The notes: generated by a model from the sequence alone, not told the origin. A stretch of 64,000 nucleotides of DNA from Polymorphobacter megasporae (GCF_018982885.2 NZ_CP081849.1:806001-870000), one strand, 5' to 3'. Counted from the stretch's first letter, positions 27,372-36,221 are shown. A program made the numbers and translations.

Positions 27372-27727
27372 TGATTATACTCGATTATTTCTCCAAATGC
27401 TGCGGTACGCTGCGTAGGGTGTGGTGATCCTAAACACCCAATTCGACTGCGCACAACCGCGGCCGTGATACCGGGTAAGGGATTGATTTTCAATAGGGTC
27501 GCGGAAGCCGGCGGGTGTCTGACGCCAATTATCTGGCCTAGTTGGGCCGAGTTTGTACATAATCCATTCTATCTTGGAAGCACATAGGTAGCAGTTTCGG
27601 GGTTCCACGGTGGGGCAGAGGCATAAGGGGTCGGTGATGTCGCGGCGATTTCTTTGCCGAAATAAGCCGGAACATGCCGGTGTCGTAGCGCTATCTACGC
27701 TTACAATGCCAACTGACATCATGCCTG
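27372..27727. other. upstream region of the integrase operon, possible attachment-site area
   Basis: About 350 bases lying between the integrase start and leader copy 1. A minus-strand frame (MMSVGIVSVDSATTPACSGL onward) fills part of it but resembles no known protein. No tRNA or direct repeat marking an attachment site could be found. Confidence 0.3.
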
Positions 27728-27938
27728 TCCCGTCGACGGGTGCGTTAAGAGCCGTGCGGTGGGGGTCCGGCACCGAGCGCGAAGACGTGAGGGAACCCCG
27801 AAAAACCGGGGTGGTGCGGGCAGCGCGTCCCCCGGCCCCGCGGCACGCGGAGAGCCGGAGACGACGGGCAACACGGCCCGGGCGTCAGGGTTGCTGGGCC
27901 TCTGCCGTGCGGCCTAGGAAAGCCCATCAAGACGGGTC
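27728..27938 (-). promoter_or_regulatory. structured leader element, copy 1 (orphan)
   Basis: Contains the same ordered blocks as copies 2-4: a GGCTCTTAACG block, a GCGCTCGGTGCCGGAC block, a long hairpin with GGCTCTCCGC, and GTGTTGCC. It has the same orientation as the other copies. Unlike them it is not followed at about 35 nt by a recognisable start codon with an AGGAG site on the minus strand; the next intact gene in that direction is the integrase 360 nt away. The gene it once controlled may have been lost. Confidence 0.6.
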
Positions 27939-27999
27939 AGGCGCGGGAGCGGGTAGGGATGCCCGCGCACGCAATAATTCGAAGCGCCGCGACTTCCTG

Positions 28000-28013
28000 T
28001 TGACAAATGTCAA
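28000..28013. promoter_or_regulatory. operator-like palindrome over the -35 of the HicA-like operon
   Basis: TTGACA-AA-TGTCAA is a perfect 6-bp inverted repeat in which the left arm is also a consensus -35 hexamer. A weak -10 (TATATG or TATGTG, 28020-28027) follows, putting the transcription start almost at ATG 28034, so the mRNA may be leaderless. Binding of the downstream HTH protein here would give the autorepression typical of toxin-antitoxin operons. Confidence 0.5.
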
Positions 28014-28033
28014 CGATACTATATGTGGGCTGC

Positions 28034-28264
28034 ATGGCGAGACCCGCGCACCCTAACAAGGAAATCGAGGCCGTCGTCGCCGAGGCGGAGAGCAACGGAT
28101 GGCGCGTAGTCATCTCGAAAGGACATTCCTGGGCGAAACTCTACTGCCCATTTGCGGAACGTATGGGCTGCATTGTGCCCGTGTGGAGCACGCCCAAAAA
28201 CGCGGGCAATTTTGCGAAGATGCTGCGGAAGACGGTGGCGAAGTGCGGCCATCAGGAAAATTGA
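28034..28264 (+). CDS. small HicA-like protein, first gene of a three-gene operon
   Basis: A 76-aa basic protein (MARPAHPNKEIEAVVAEAES, NGWRVVISKGHSWAKLYCPF). A helix-strand pattern with Gly-His in ISKGHSW resembles the double-stranded-RNA-binding-like HicA toxins, whose catalytic His sits in a GSH motif; here the order is KGHS. Three cysteines (YCP, MGCIVP, AKCGH) are unusual for HicA. ATG 28034 is preferred to 28007 because the latter lies inside the promoter. It ends 14 nt before the HTH gene. It could be an RNA-targeting toxin or only a nucleic-acid-binding partner. Confidence 0.6.
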   Translation: MARPAHPNKEIEAVVAEAESNGWRVVISKGHSWAKLYCPFAERMGCIVPVWSTPKNAGNFAKMLRKTVAKCGHQEN

Positions 28265-28278
28265 GAAAGGGATTTGCC

Positions 28279-28944
28279 ATGAACAGCTACGAATTCACGA
28301 TCGTCGCTACCGGCCTCCCCATCGACGGCGACGAGTGGGCGGACCGCTTCTACGAGGCTGGCTGCGATGACGCGCTCGTTGCGCTGCAGCGCGGACTCTT
28401 CGTCCTCGACTTCGACCGCGAGGCCAACACGCTTACCGAAGCGGTCGAGAGCGCGTGCGCCGACATCCGCCGCGCTAGCGCCACCATCGTCCGCATAGAG
28501 CCGGACCCCCTCGTCAGCGCCAGCGACATCGCCGAGCGCGCTGAGATCACCCGCCAGGCGGTCTCACTCTACGTGAACGGTGAGCGCGGCGAGGGCTTCC
28601 CCACGCCCATCGCTTGCGTCAGCGGCTCACGGCCGCTCTGGAAGTGGAGCGAGGTCGCTGTCTGGCTGCACGCCGCCGGCAAGATCGACCAGTCCGTTGT
28701 CGAGATGGCGCAGCTGTTCGACCGCCTGAACGTTGAGGGGCATTCTGCCCGTCAGCCGGTAGGTGCTGACGCGCCGATGTCGGCACGCACACCCGCGCGA
28801 TCCGAATATGTGACGGCGAAATTCTACACGCGCCGGAAGATCGACAAGCCAAAGCTCCGCGTCGAGCAGGCTCGCGGACCAGCTCGCCACCGCCAAGGCT
28901 TCGACCTTCGGCGACCCCTTTTAGCCCAACTAACGGTGCAGTGA
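28279..28944 (+). CDS. helix-turn-helix protein, probable antitoxin/regulator
   Basis: A 221-aa protein. The N-terminal 75 residues (YEFTIVATGLPIDGDEWADR, then ANTLTEAVESACADIRRA) have a ferredoxin-like/HicB-like pattern. Residues about 76-110 form a helix-turn-helix (LVSASDIAERAEITRQAVSL, YVNGERGEGFPTP), followed by WKWSEVAVWLHAAGK as in AlpA/MerR-like proteins. The C terminus is low complexity. AGAAAGGGA lies 7 nt before ATG 28279. Its stop overlaps the next start as TGATG. It probably represses the operon through the palindrome at 28000-28013. Confidence 0.7.
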   Translation: MNSYEFTIVATGLPIDGDEWADRFYEAGCDDALVALQRGLFVLDFDREANTLTEAVESACADIRRASATIVRIEPDPLVSASDIAERAEITRQAVSLYVNGERGEGFPTPIACVSGSRPLWKWSEVAVWLHAAGKIDQSVVEMAQLFDRLNVEGHSARQPVGADAPMSARTPARSEYVTAKFYTRRKIDKPKLRVEQARGPARHRQGFDLRRPLLAQLTVQ

Positions 28945-30785
28945 TGTACGTCACCACTTTCTATTCCTATAAGGGCGGCGTCGGGCGCACGATGGCGCTC
29001 GCCAACGTCGCGGCCCTGCTCGCCCAAGCGGGAAAGCGCGTCCTCATCGTGGACTTCGACTTGGAAGCGCCAGGTGTCCCAAGCTACGGGCCGCTGAACT
29101 GCGCGCGCGGCCGTCCCGGAATTGTCGATTACGTCCACCACTATCTGGATACCACCGAGTCCCCGGACGCGTCCGAGTATATCGTGAAGTGCCCGCTTGA
29201 CGAGGAGCACGCGGTCTGGGTCATGCCCGCGGGTGATAATACGCAGGCGTCCTACTCGGATCGGTTCGCGAGCATCGACTGGGGCTTTCTCTATGAGCAC
29301 CAGCACGGCTACGACATGCTCGAGGATCTTAGGCGGCAGTGGGGCGTGCACGAGGCCGGCTTCGACTACGTCCTGATCGATAGCCGCACCGGTAACACCG
29401 ACATTGGCGGCATCTGCACTAGACAGCTCCCAGATGCGGTCGTGGCGATGTTCGTGCCAACCGAGCAGAACATCGACGGCCTCATCCCGATCATTGACCA
29501 GATCCGTCAGGAGACGATCGAGCAGGACCGCAGGATCGAGCTGATCTTCTGCCCATCGAACATTCCCGACCTGTTCGACGAGGACGACATCCTGGGCAAG
29601 GCGCTCAAGAGCGCAGCAAGCCGGCTGGGCTACGGCAACCCAGCCGAGCTCGAGCCGCCGGTGACGCAGGTCCACCACTGGTCCAACATGGAGCTGCTGG
29701 GGCAGCCCCTGATGGTCCTGAACCGAGCCCAGTCCAAGCTCGCCAAGGAATACGGCGAGCTTAAGACGGCCATCATCGAGCAAAACCCGGTCGATCGCGA
29801 AGGTGCGGTGGCTGCCCTTAAGCGAATGCCCCAGATCTACGAGGCGGCACGCAAGGCCACAAAGGGACAGGCGGCCACCAAGGTGATCGAGCGCGCAAGC
29901 GAGATCGCGCGGCTCCACGACGGCGACGGCGAGATCGCCATCATGGCAGCGGGCGTCTTCTCAGCGGCTGGCGAGTACGAGCAGGAGGAGCGCAGCCTCT
30001 CCAACGTAATCCGTGCGGGCATGAAGACCGAGCGAGCGCGCATGCTGCGCGCGATCGCCCGGATCAACCTCAACAAGAAGGAAGAGGCCCTAGAGGACCT
30101 GAAGGCGGTCCTTTCGTCACCGAACGGGACCGTCTTCGAGTTCAGACCCGCGTCCCAGCTGCTTCGTGCGATAGCCGACGATCCCGTCGAGGACGCGCTC
30201 GCCATCTTCCAGCGGCCCGAGACGAGGCTCAGGTCGAAGATCGTTCTCTCGCACCTCCTCATGCAGGATCGAGGCAATCACGCCCTCGTCGCCAATGAGC
30301 TTCTAGCCGCATCGCGTCAGGGCGAGATTTCCTCCGAGTTGGAGGAGGACGTCACCAACGCGCTTATGCTCGCGCTGATAGGCGCAGGCCGCTTCAGCGA
30401 GGCGGTGGAGATCAGCAACCGAGAGGACGGGGAGGAGAACGTCGCGGCGCAGTTCAATCTCGCGATCGCCGAATGGGGTGCTACGGGAGCCGTGCCGACC
30501 GACCGCTTCGCGGCACTCGACGGGCGGCTCTCGGCGGACGACGATGGTGACCAGAACTTCCACCAGTGCATCGCACTGGTCCGGAGTATTGTGGGGCGGA
30601 CCGACGACGCCCTTCAGGAGCTAACGCGCGCGGAGGAGCGCATAACGCCGAGCGGGAACACCTTCAGCTGCTGGACCTTTACCCACCGGTCGGGAGAGGA
30701 GTTCCTTGAGGACCTGAGGGAGATGCGGGAGATGTTGCAGAATGGGAAAATTCCCAAGCCGCCGTTTCTCGACCATCGCGATTGA
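28944..30785 (+). CDS. KGGVGR-motif SIMIBI ATPase with helical C-terminal repeats
   Basis: A 613-aa protein. The first 260 residues are a ParA/MinD-type P-loop ATPase with deviant Walker A YKGGVGRTMALANVA (about 9-23), where Arg replaces the usual Lys/Ser after KGGVG. Next come VLIVDFDLEAPG (switch I/Walker A') and FDYVLIDSRTGNTD (Walker B region). The C-terminal 340 residues are TPR-like helices. ATG 28944 overlaps the HTH stop by one base. KGGVGR-variant ATPases are widespread beside effector genes in prokaryotic conflict systems, but their mechanism is largely unknown. The operon context with HicA-like and HTH genes suggests an activated RNA-toxin system. Confidence 0.8.
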   Translation: MYVTTFYSYKGGVGRTMALANVAALLAQAGKRVLIVDFDLEAPGVPSYGPLNCARGRPGIVDYVHHYLDTTESPDASEYIVKCPLDEEHAVWVMPAGDNTQASYSDRFASIDWGFLYEHQHGYDMLEDLRRQWGVHEAGFDYVLIDSRTGNTDIGGICTRQLPDAVVAMFVPTEQNIDGLIPIIDQIRQETIEQDRRIELIFCPSNIPDLFDEDDILGKALKSAASRLGYGNPAELEPPVTQVHHWSNMELLGQPLMVLNRAQSKLAKEYGELKTAIIEQNPVDREGAVAALKRMPQIYEAARKATKGQAATKVIERASEIARLHDGDGEIAIMAAGVFSAAGEYEQEERSLSNVIRAGMKTERARMLRAIARINLNKKEEALEDLKAVLSSPNGTVFEFRPASQLLRAIADDPVEDALAIFQRPETRLRSKIVLSHLLMQDRGNHALVANELLAASRQGEISSELEEDVTNALMLALIGAGRFSEAVEISNREDGEENVAAQFNLAIAEWGATGAVPTDRFAALDGRLSADDDGDQNFHQCIALVRSIVGRTDDALQELTRAEERITPSGNTFSCWTFTHRSGEEFLEDLREMREMLQNGKIPKPPFLDHRD

Positions 30786-30974
30786 CGACGATTGCCGTTG
30801 CACCCATCATCAATCTTTCCTACAATCCGTATTGACCGAAACCAACGGCTTCAAACCAACGGCTTCACTGACGGTTAATTGATCTCGTGATAGCCTAAGC
30901 CAAGATGGGAGACTGAACATGGTACATGACTCCGGTGCGGACGCCTGACAGCCGCGACAGCGTTCAAGTTCAAC
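30786..30974. other. intergenic, no supported gene
   Basis: Contains an imperfect tandem repeat of ACCAACGGCTTCA (about 30840-30866) and a nine-codon frame MVHDSGADA at 30919 directly upstream of a strong terminator. The latter may be a leader peptide or the end of a small RNA. Confidence 0.3.
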
Positions 30975-31004
30975 AACCCGGCGAGCGATCGCCGGGTTTT
31001 CTTT
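30975..31004 (+). terminator. strong rho-independent terminator
   Basis: AACCCGGCGA (30975-30984) and TCGCCGGGTT (30989-30998) pair perfectly around GCGA, followed by TTCTTT. It is 190 bp downstream of the ATPase gene and may end that operon or a small transcript from about 30900. Confidence 0.8.
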
Positions 31005-31390
31005 GAGATAGCTCAAGCCCCACCCCTCTCCGGCAGCCGTTCACTCGCGCGGCGCGACCTCTTGAGACAGTTCGACCCCGTACTGCTTATCAAGCCCGCG
31101 GCGACCTGACCTGCGCATTGAACATCAGCGCGGGCACTATAAGAACAAATTGGCACCCGTTTCCCTACATAGTTAGGGTCGCAGACATCAGTTAAGGCGT
31201 CCTTGTACGCGCTTGGTCTGTTTCTGATATAACTAAGCAGTGCAACTCTCGAAGGTGCAGGTTTGGTCCAAGCCACTCGAACGACCAAGCTTTCTATTAG
31301 TCTGACAGTGCGCAACCTATCCATATCAGCGCGCGTTACTATTACCCCACTCAAGGCCGATAACTGCCTTATCAAGAAAGTAGGGTAAAA
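31005..31390. other. intergenic, no supported gene
   Basis: About 385 bases of comparatively AT-richer sequence. Only short minus-strand frames with no recognisable features are present. Confidence 0.35.
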
Positions 31391-31472
31391 ATGCTTCTGT
31401 TTTTGGCTGGCATAGTCGAACAGCTTGACCTAGCTGTAGAGCATATCGACAAGGGCGACGCGCGGCGGCGGC
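31391..31472 (+). pseudogene. 5' fragment of a small conserved hypothetical gene
   Basis: Encodes MLLFLAGIVEQLDLAVEHID then KGDARR, the beginning of a small helical protein type that I recognise as a sphingomonad hypothetical (LARIVEQLDLALEHI-KGD). The sequence becomes Arg-rich nonsense after about 31465, where integrase-like DNA begins in another frame. It is a truncated remnant. Confidence 0.45.
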
Positions 31473-31473
31473 G

Positions 31474-31689
31474 GGGTACGACCCGGCGCTGTTCGGCGGC
31501 CATTCGCTACGCGTCGAATTTCTCACCGAGGCGGCGCGGCAGGGCGCGAGCGTCTTCAAGATGCGCGAGGTCAGCCGGCATAAGTCGATGGAGGTGCTGG
31601 CGGACTATGTCCGCAGCCACGAGCACTTCCGTGACCATGCAGGTGAGAAGCTCTATAGGGCAATAACGGCTATGGCCGTTGTCGCGTAA
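31474..31689 (+). pseudogene. C-terminal remnant of a tyrosine recombinase
   Basis: From 31474 the frame reads GYDPALFGGHSLRVEFLTEA, then FKMREVSRHKSMEVLADYVR and DHAGEKL before TAA at 31687-31689. GGHSLR-F-TEAA and SRHKSxEVLxxYVR are the histidine/arginine and tyrosine boxes of a phage-type integrase C terminus. Nothing of the N-terminal 80% remains. It abuts the truncated hypothetical gene at 31391, forming a recombination scar. Confidence 0.75.
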
Positions 31690-31713
31690 AATTAAGTGGG
31701 CCATACCCGGTAT

Positions 31714-32058
31714 ATGCCGCGTTCCTCCGCCACCTCGGCGCTTCCTGCCGCCGCTGTGCAGGGTCTGCAGGCGCTCGGCCGCGATCTGGCGATCGCGCGC
31801 AAGCGGCGGCGACTGACCCAGGCACTGCTCGCCGAGCGGATGCTGGTCAACGTCGAGACGGTTCAGCGCCTCGAGCGCGGCGATCCGACGGTATCGCTCG
31901 GCATTGTCGCCTCGGCGCTGTTCGTCTTTGGACTCGGGCGTAGGCTCGCCAGCCTTGCCGCGCCGTCGACCGACGGCGTTGGCGAGGCCGAGGCGATCCG
32001 CGCCCTTCCCCGCCGCGTCCGCCGCCCCGCCGCCGCCGATATTGATCTCGATTTCTGA
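31714..32058 (+). CDS. hipB: HipB-type XRE antitoxin
   Basis: A 114-aa protein with a Cro/C1-type helix-turn-helix (ARKRRRLTQALLAERMLVNV, ETVQRLERGDPTVSLGIVAS), as in HipB antitoxins, and a disordered Arg/Ala-rich tail. ATG 31714 (MPRSSATS) is preferred over 31696. It lies 5 bp before the hipA-like gene, the usual order for hipBA, where HipB neutralises HipA and represses the operon. Its partner here is frameshifted, so the antitoxin may be acting alone. Confidence 0.8.
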   Translation: MPRSSATSALPAAAVQGLQALGRDLAIARKRRRLTQALLAERMLVNVETVQRLERGDPTVSLGIVASALFVFGLGRRLASLAAPSTDGVGEAEAIRALPRRVRRPAAADIDLDF

Positions 32059-32063
32059 CGCCG

Positions 32064-33304
32064 ATGCTTGAGCAGACCAGCTTCGTATTCATGCACCTGC
32101 CCAACGGCCCCGTCCCCGCAGGGCGGCTACGCATGGTCACTGACGGTCGCAACAGCTATGCCGCGTTCGCTTATGGCACCCGCTACCTCTGCCGGGCCGA
32201 CGCCGTCGCAGTCGACCCCGAGGTCTTGCCGCTCGAAGGACCGACGGGCGAGATCCTGACGGGCGAAGGCTTCGACCTGTTCAACGGCATCCGCGACGCC
32301 GCGCCCGATAGCTGGGGCCGATTTCTGATGCGCAAGGCCGCAGCCGGGCGCGAACTATCCGAGTTCGACCATCTCGTCGCCTCGGGCGAGCACCGCGTCG
32401 GCGCCTTGGCATTCGGGCCACCCCCGAGCGGCCTGAACCGACGGTCCTTGGTGCGACCTCCGCCGACGATCGCCCGATCGACCTTGCAGCCCTTGCCCGA
32501 GCCGCAGGCGATGCCGCGACCGGCGAAATTGCCGATGCGGCCTTACGTGCGCTTCTCGCCGCAGGCTCGTCGCTTGGCGGCGCGCGTCCGAAGGCGGCCG
32601 TGGTTGAGAATGGCAGCGGGTGGCTGGCGAAGTTTTCGGCGCCGTCGGACAGTTATGACATTTCGCGCGCCGAACACGCCGCGATGTCGCTGGCCAGAGC
32701 GTGCGGCCTCGACGTGCCCGACCTAGACCTGCGCCTCGTTGGCGGCCGTGCGGTTTACCTCATCAAGCGATTTGACCGCGCCGGCAGCAACCGCCTGCCG
32801 TTTGTCTCGGCGCTGACACTGCTTGCGGCGCACGAGATCGCCGCCGGCGAGTATTCATATGCAGATGTTGCCGCCCAGCTGCGCAAGCACGGCTCGGCCC
32901 CGGCTCGCGACCTGCGCGAGTTGTTCCGCCGAATGGTGTTCAATGTCCTCGTCGGCAACAGCGACGACCATCTGCGCAACCATGGCGTGATCTACGATGG
33001 CAAGGGCTGGCATCTGTCGCCGCTTTACGACGTCGTCCCAACGCCGCAGCTGGGTACCGACCGGTACCTCGTTCTGGCGCTCGGCAGCGGGGGCAAGCGC
33101 GCGACGCTCGCCAATGCACTGTCGGGCCATGCTGCTTTCGGACTGCCCTTTGAACAGGCGGCGCACGAGATTGAGCGGCTGCGGCGGCAGGTGGCGGCGG
33201 AGTGGCCGAGCGCCCTTGCAGCCAGCGGACTGAGCAGCGAGGATCGCACCCGGCTTGCGCGGTGCTTCGCCGCGAGCGGCGATGATGGCTGGATGAGCGA
33301 TTAA
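32064..33304 (+). pseudogene. hipA: HipA-family kinase toxin, frameshifted
   Basis: The N-terminal frame (LNGPVPAGRL-like HLPNGPVPAGRLRMV, LFNGIRDAAPDSWGR) is in phase from 32064 to about 32420. The rest is in another frame (ERPEPTVLGATSADDRPIDL, LGGARPKAAVVENGSGWLAK) to the stop at 33304. A single base is missing around the C5 tract at 32421-32425. The kinase core is otherwise complete: FNVLVGNSDDHLRNHGVIYD (catalytic loop) and LSPLYDVVPTPQLG (metal-binding loop). HipA toxins phosphorylate tRNA synthetases or translation factors. As read, no full-length toxin is made unless the C tract is a sequencing error or slips. Confidence 0.8.
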
Positions 33305-33447
33305 GGTCTAGGCGATTCCGCGTTAACGGATCGCCCCTTTGCGCTGCGTCGTTCGACTCAAGACGGTGTGTTCGTCGGCGACTTCGGTTGAAAATCGGCG
33401 TGGGTGGATCACCTCAAGCCCCGAAAGCAGCCATGCCGCTTTCACTC

Positions 33448-34662
33448 CTATTTCGTAGCGATTGCTGCCGTTATCTCTGCGATGCGAGCTGAAGTCATGC
33501 CGACCGCCGCGGCCAGCTTCGGCCACTGATCGATCGCTGCGGCTACTTCCTCGAAAGTCGTCTCTAACCGCTTTGCCGGCAGTCCTGCCGACGCACCTTC
33601 GGTCAACAAATGCTCCCTGGTAGGTCTGCGGCCCTCACCGCCAACCGCGAGGTAATGCTCGCCGCCTGGACCGGACGAGACCGTCAGGTCGAACGCCGGT
33701 GCCAACCGCCATTCGCCGCTGGCGTTCATCAGGAACGCGTGATTGCGGGCATGGTCATCGCGGTTATGCGCGATGACGTTGAATGCCATCCGGCGGAACG
33801 CAGCTTCGACCTCGCGGACGTCGCGGGTAAGATACTGTGTAGCGCGAAGGTATTCTCGGTAGCTCACCGACGCGCTGTCCGGATCGGCCTCGAGGAGCCC
33901 CGCCAATGAGTGCAGGTGAAGAGGGCCGTCGGCATCCCGGTCGAACCGCCGGCTGGCGAAGTGTCCGGGCGCTGTGCGCGACGGCAGCAGCCGCCAGGGT
34001 GCAACCTCGATGCCGGCAGCGCTGGCCATCGCATTATACGCCGCCTCGAGTGCGCCGATGTCTTCGGGATCGCCGGGTGCGCGGAACTTAACGAGCCACG
34101 GATCGAGCCCTGGGGCATGCGACGTAGCGAGGCTGGCGTCGTCCTTTCCGAGCCAGACCTGCGCCTTGGGCCGGGCGCCGCCGGCGCTGCCACCGAGACG
34201 CTGGAGCGCCCCAAGCATGTCCGATGGCTCGCCAGCGATCACGGCCAGAGCCTCGGCCTGAAGGCGGTCTAGGTCGGGCATCGGCAGATCGTCGTCGGCC
34301 ATGTTGTCGGCGGGCACGAAGCGCAGCGCGCCAAACCCGCGTTCTCCGACCAGCGCCAAGCGATCGAGTGGCGTAAGTGCCCCTGGATCGCGTCCAACGC
34401 TGCGGAGGCGGCGGTCGAGCAGCAGCCGCCCGTAGCTCTCGGGGAGGCTGTCGGCGAACACGCCGAACAATCCGGCGAACGGCTCACGCGGTGCTGTCTG
34501 GACGCTGGTCTTCAGCGGCAGGCGAAGCGGTGAAATTGGCAGCCCCGCGGCAAGGAACTCAGGCGTATACTCGAACAACGCCCGCCGATCGCGCCAGGCA
34601 AGGCGACCGACCTTCAGTCGGCGCGAGCCGATATCGAGACGAACGTCGAGCAGCGCGGTCAC
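33448..34662 (-). CDS. hipA: HipA-family serine/threonine kinase toxin
   Basis: A complete 404-aa HipA. The N-terminal subdomain (VGRLAWRDRRALFEYTPEFL, FAGLFGVFADSLPESYGRLL) is followed by the kinase core with LGGSAGGARPKAQVWLG (P-loop-like), WLVKFRAPGD, RMAFNVIAHNRDDHARNHAF (catalytic loop) and WRLAPAFDLTVSSGPGGEHY (metal loop). It overlaps the upstream antitoxin by 4 nt (ATGA), so translation is coupled. It is convergent with the other hipBA module. HipA kinases inactivate translation components and induce dormancy; the exact substrate cannot be read from the sequence. Confidence 0.92.
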   Translation of the reverse strand: MTALLDVRLDIGSRRLKVGRLAWRDRRALFEYTPEFLAAGLPISPLRLPLKTSVQTAPREPFAGLFGVFADSLPESYGRLLLDRRLRSVGRDPGALTPLDRLALVGERGFGALRFVPADNMADDDLPMPDLDRLQAEALAVIAGEPSDMLGALQRLGGSAGGARPKAQVWLGKDDASLATSHAPGLDPWLVKFRAPGDPEDIGALEAAYNAMASAAGIEVAPWRLLPSRTAPGHFASRRFDRDADGPLHLHSLAGLLEADPDSASVSYREYLRATQYLTRDVREVEAAFRRMAFNVIAHNRDDHARNHAFLMNASGEWRLAPAFDLTVSSGPGGEHYLAVGGEGRRPTREHLLTEGASAGLPAKRLETTFEEVAAAIDQWPKLAAAVGMTSARIAEITAAIATK

Positions 34663-34949
34663 GAGCGCCGACCCCGCCGACGCGGTTTGCTGGAGGTGAC
34701 TAATTCGTCGAGGTTCGCCGCCGGCGGCGGCACGAACAAGGTCGCTATGTCGGCGTCGCGCCCGAGTGCCTGCGCCAGTCGGATCAGGCTCTCAAGCGCG
34801 ATCTGCCCCGTCGTCTCGAACCGCCGCAGCGAGGCGAGCGTCACGCCGGAGCGCGCAGCAAGCCCGGCTTGGGTCAGATCGGCATCGAGCCGAACCGACC
34901 GAAGCCGGGCCGCCACCCCATCAGCAAGCTCTTGGACAGTCTCAAGCAT
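34659..34949 (-). CDS. hipB: HipB-type XRE antitoxin
   Basis: A 96-aa protein with an HTH (RLDADLTQAGLAARSGVTLA, SLRRFETTGQIALESLIRLA) and a basic tail ending SKPRRRGRRS. It overlaps the hipA start by 4 nt. Upstream (34955-35035) repeated CTGCTG/TTTGGCA strings could be operator half-sites. It should neutralise the HipA encoded at 33448 and repress its own operon. Confidence 0.9.
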   Translation of the reverse strand: MLETVQELADGVAARLRSVRLDADLTQAGLAARSGVTLASLRRFETTGQIALESLIRLAQALGRDADIATLFVPPPAANLDELVTSSKPRRRGRRS

Positions 34950-35701
34950 GCTGACATCTTAGCAGTTATCGGACGATTTGGCACTCTGCTGCTGTTATTT
35001 TGGCAGTTGTTGAGATTGCAGTGTTGGCGCCTTTCACGAGATGGATGCGCCAGTCGCTATCGTACGCCTTGATCGTCCCTGGCTTTCAACGAAGCACGCC
35101 GACACGCCGATAGAGGTCGGCGAACGCCGTACACATCGGTGCGCCAGCGCGTTGCGCTTGTGGGCCAGTGGAATCGCGCCGGACCTTCGCCTCAAGGATG
35201 AGAAATGCGCCGCGCCGCGTGCTTGATGATCGGTGACCACCGCCCGATTGCCGAGACTGCACTTGCGCACCACCCCCTTGATCCGGGCGCAGACGATCCA
35301 CGTCTGCCGCCGCTAGGTAGGCATCGCAGCCCGAACCCTAGAAGCGTCATGTCCCACTCGACAGGTCTTGCCCGATCAGCGGGACCAGCTCGCGATCAGC
35401 GAACTGCGGGCCGCTGGCACGCTTGCGTCTTTCGATGCCGGGCCTCGCGGGTGCAAGACCGTTCACTGGGCGTCTCCCTTGGCGACGAACCCGGTGGCGC
35501 GAGCAAGGTGAGTCGATACACGGCCCACCGCCTCCCGGACGCTGTTATCGCCGGACATCGCATCTCGGTCCTGATGGGTTGCGGAGCATCCTCGGTTGTT
35601 TTGCACTGTAGCGAGCCGGACAATATCACCCGTGCGGTAAGTTGGGCGGTCGGCGAAGCCGTTTCAGGCGAGCCAAAAAGGGCCGCACTTGCCTTGCTGG
35701 C
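34950..35701. other. 750 bases without a supported gene
   Basis: Frames occur on both strands, but they overlap, lack ribosome sites and match nothing I know. One plus-strand stretch before 35717 (AHRLPDAVIAGHRISVLMGC) looks mildly protein-like. The hipBA promoter lies at its left edge. The stretch is probably decayed DNA. Confidence 0.35.
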
Positions 35702-35890
35702 TCACGCCTGCGCGTAGGTCTCCCGGCGCTTACGGCTGAGCATCGCGTGCCAGGCGGCGTCCTCGACGGCGTCGTCGCGGCCATCGCGGCGCAGCTGCTG
35801 GACCCGGTCGAAGCTAAGTTCGACGAGGTCATCATAGGAGATGTTGTCGTAGTCGACATTGGCAATCGCTGTGTTGGCCCTGATGAACAT
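35702..35890 (-). CDS. small hypothetical protein near ssb
   Basis: A 62-aa acidic protein (MFIRANTAIANVDYDNISYD, DLVELSFDRVQQLRRDG). GGAGG lies 5 nt before ATG 35890; in-frame ATGs at 35893 and 35902 overlap that site. Composition and codon use look coding. It is transcribed in the same direction as the ssb genes upstream. The family is not recognised. Confidence 0.6.
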   Translation of the reverse strand: MFIRANTAIANVDYDNISYDDLVELSFDRVQQLRRDGRDDAVEDAAWHAMLSRKRRETYAQA

Positions 35891-36221
35891 CATATCCTCC
35901 ATCTAAATCGCCTCGTCATCGAAGCGGCGGTAGAGAGGACGGGCGCGGTCGCTCGGTCAGGAACCGCGTGAGCGGCCGCGGCAAGCGGCGGTAGGGGCAA
36001 CGATTTTGTCGGCCGCGAGCGTCAGCGAAGACGGGCCGGCAAAATGGTGGGACCCTGCCGTTCTCGACGGAGCGAGAGCCGCACCCGTCAGACTACCGCC
36101 CAGTTGAGAGAGAGAGCGTCGCGACCCCGACCAGGGGTCGCGTCGACATCGTGGCGCACAGCGCTGCGGCGGTCGGGGCCTCGCGGCCAGATCCGCGCCA
36201 CAGCCCGGCTGCGAGCACGAC
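35891..36221. other. spacer between small gene and ssb terminator
   Basis: Contains GC-rich sequence with a GAGAGAGAGAG run near 36108 but no supported gene. Confidence 0.35.

Noticed and set aside
27745-27930. Minus-strand frames inside the leader copies
   Set aside because: Frames differ between copies and contain the hairpins; treated as translation of a structured non-coding element.
35034-35717. Several frames on both strands between hipB and the small gene
   Set aside because: Mutually overlapping, no ribosome sites and no recognisable motifs; could be decayed DNA but not supportable as genes.
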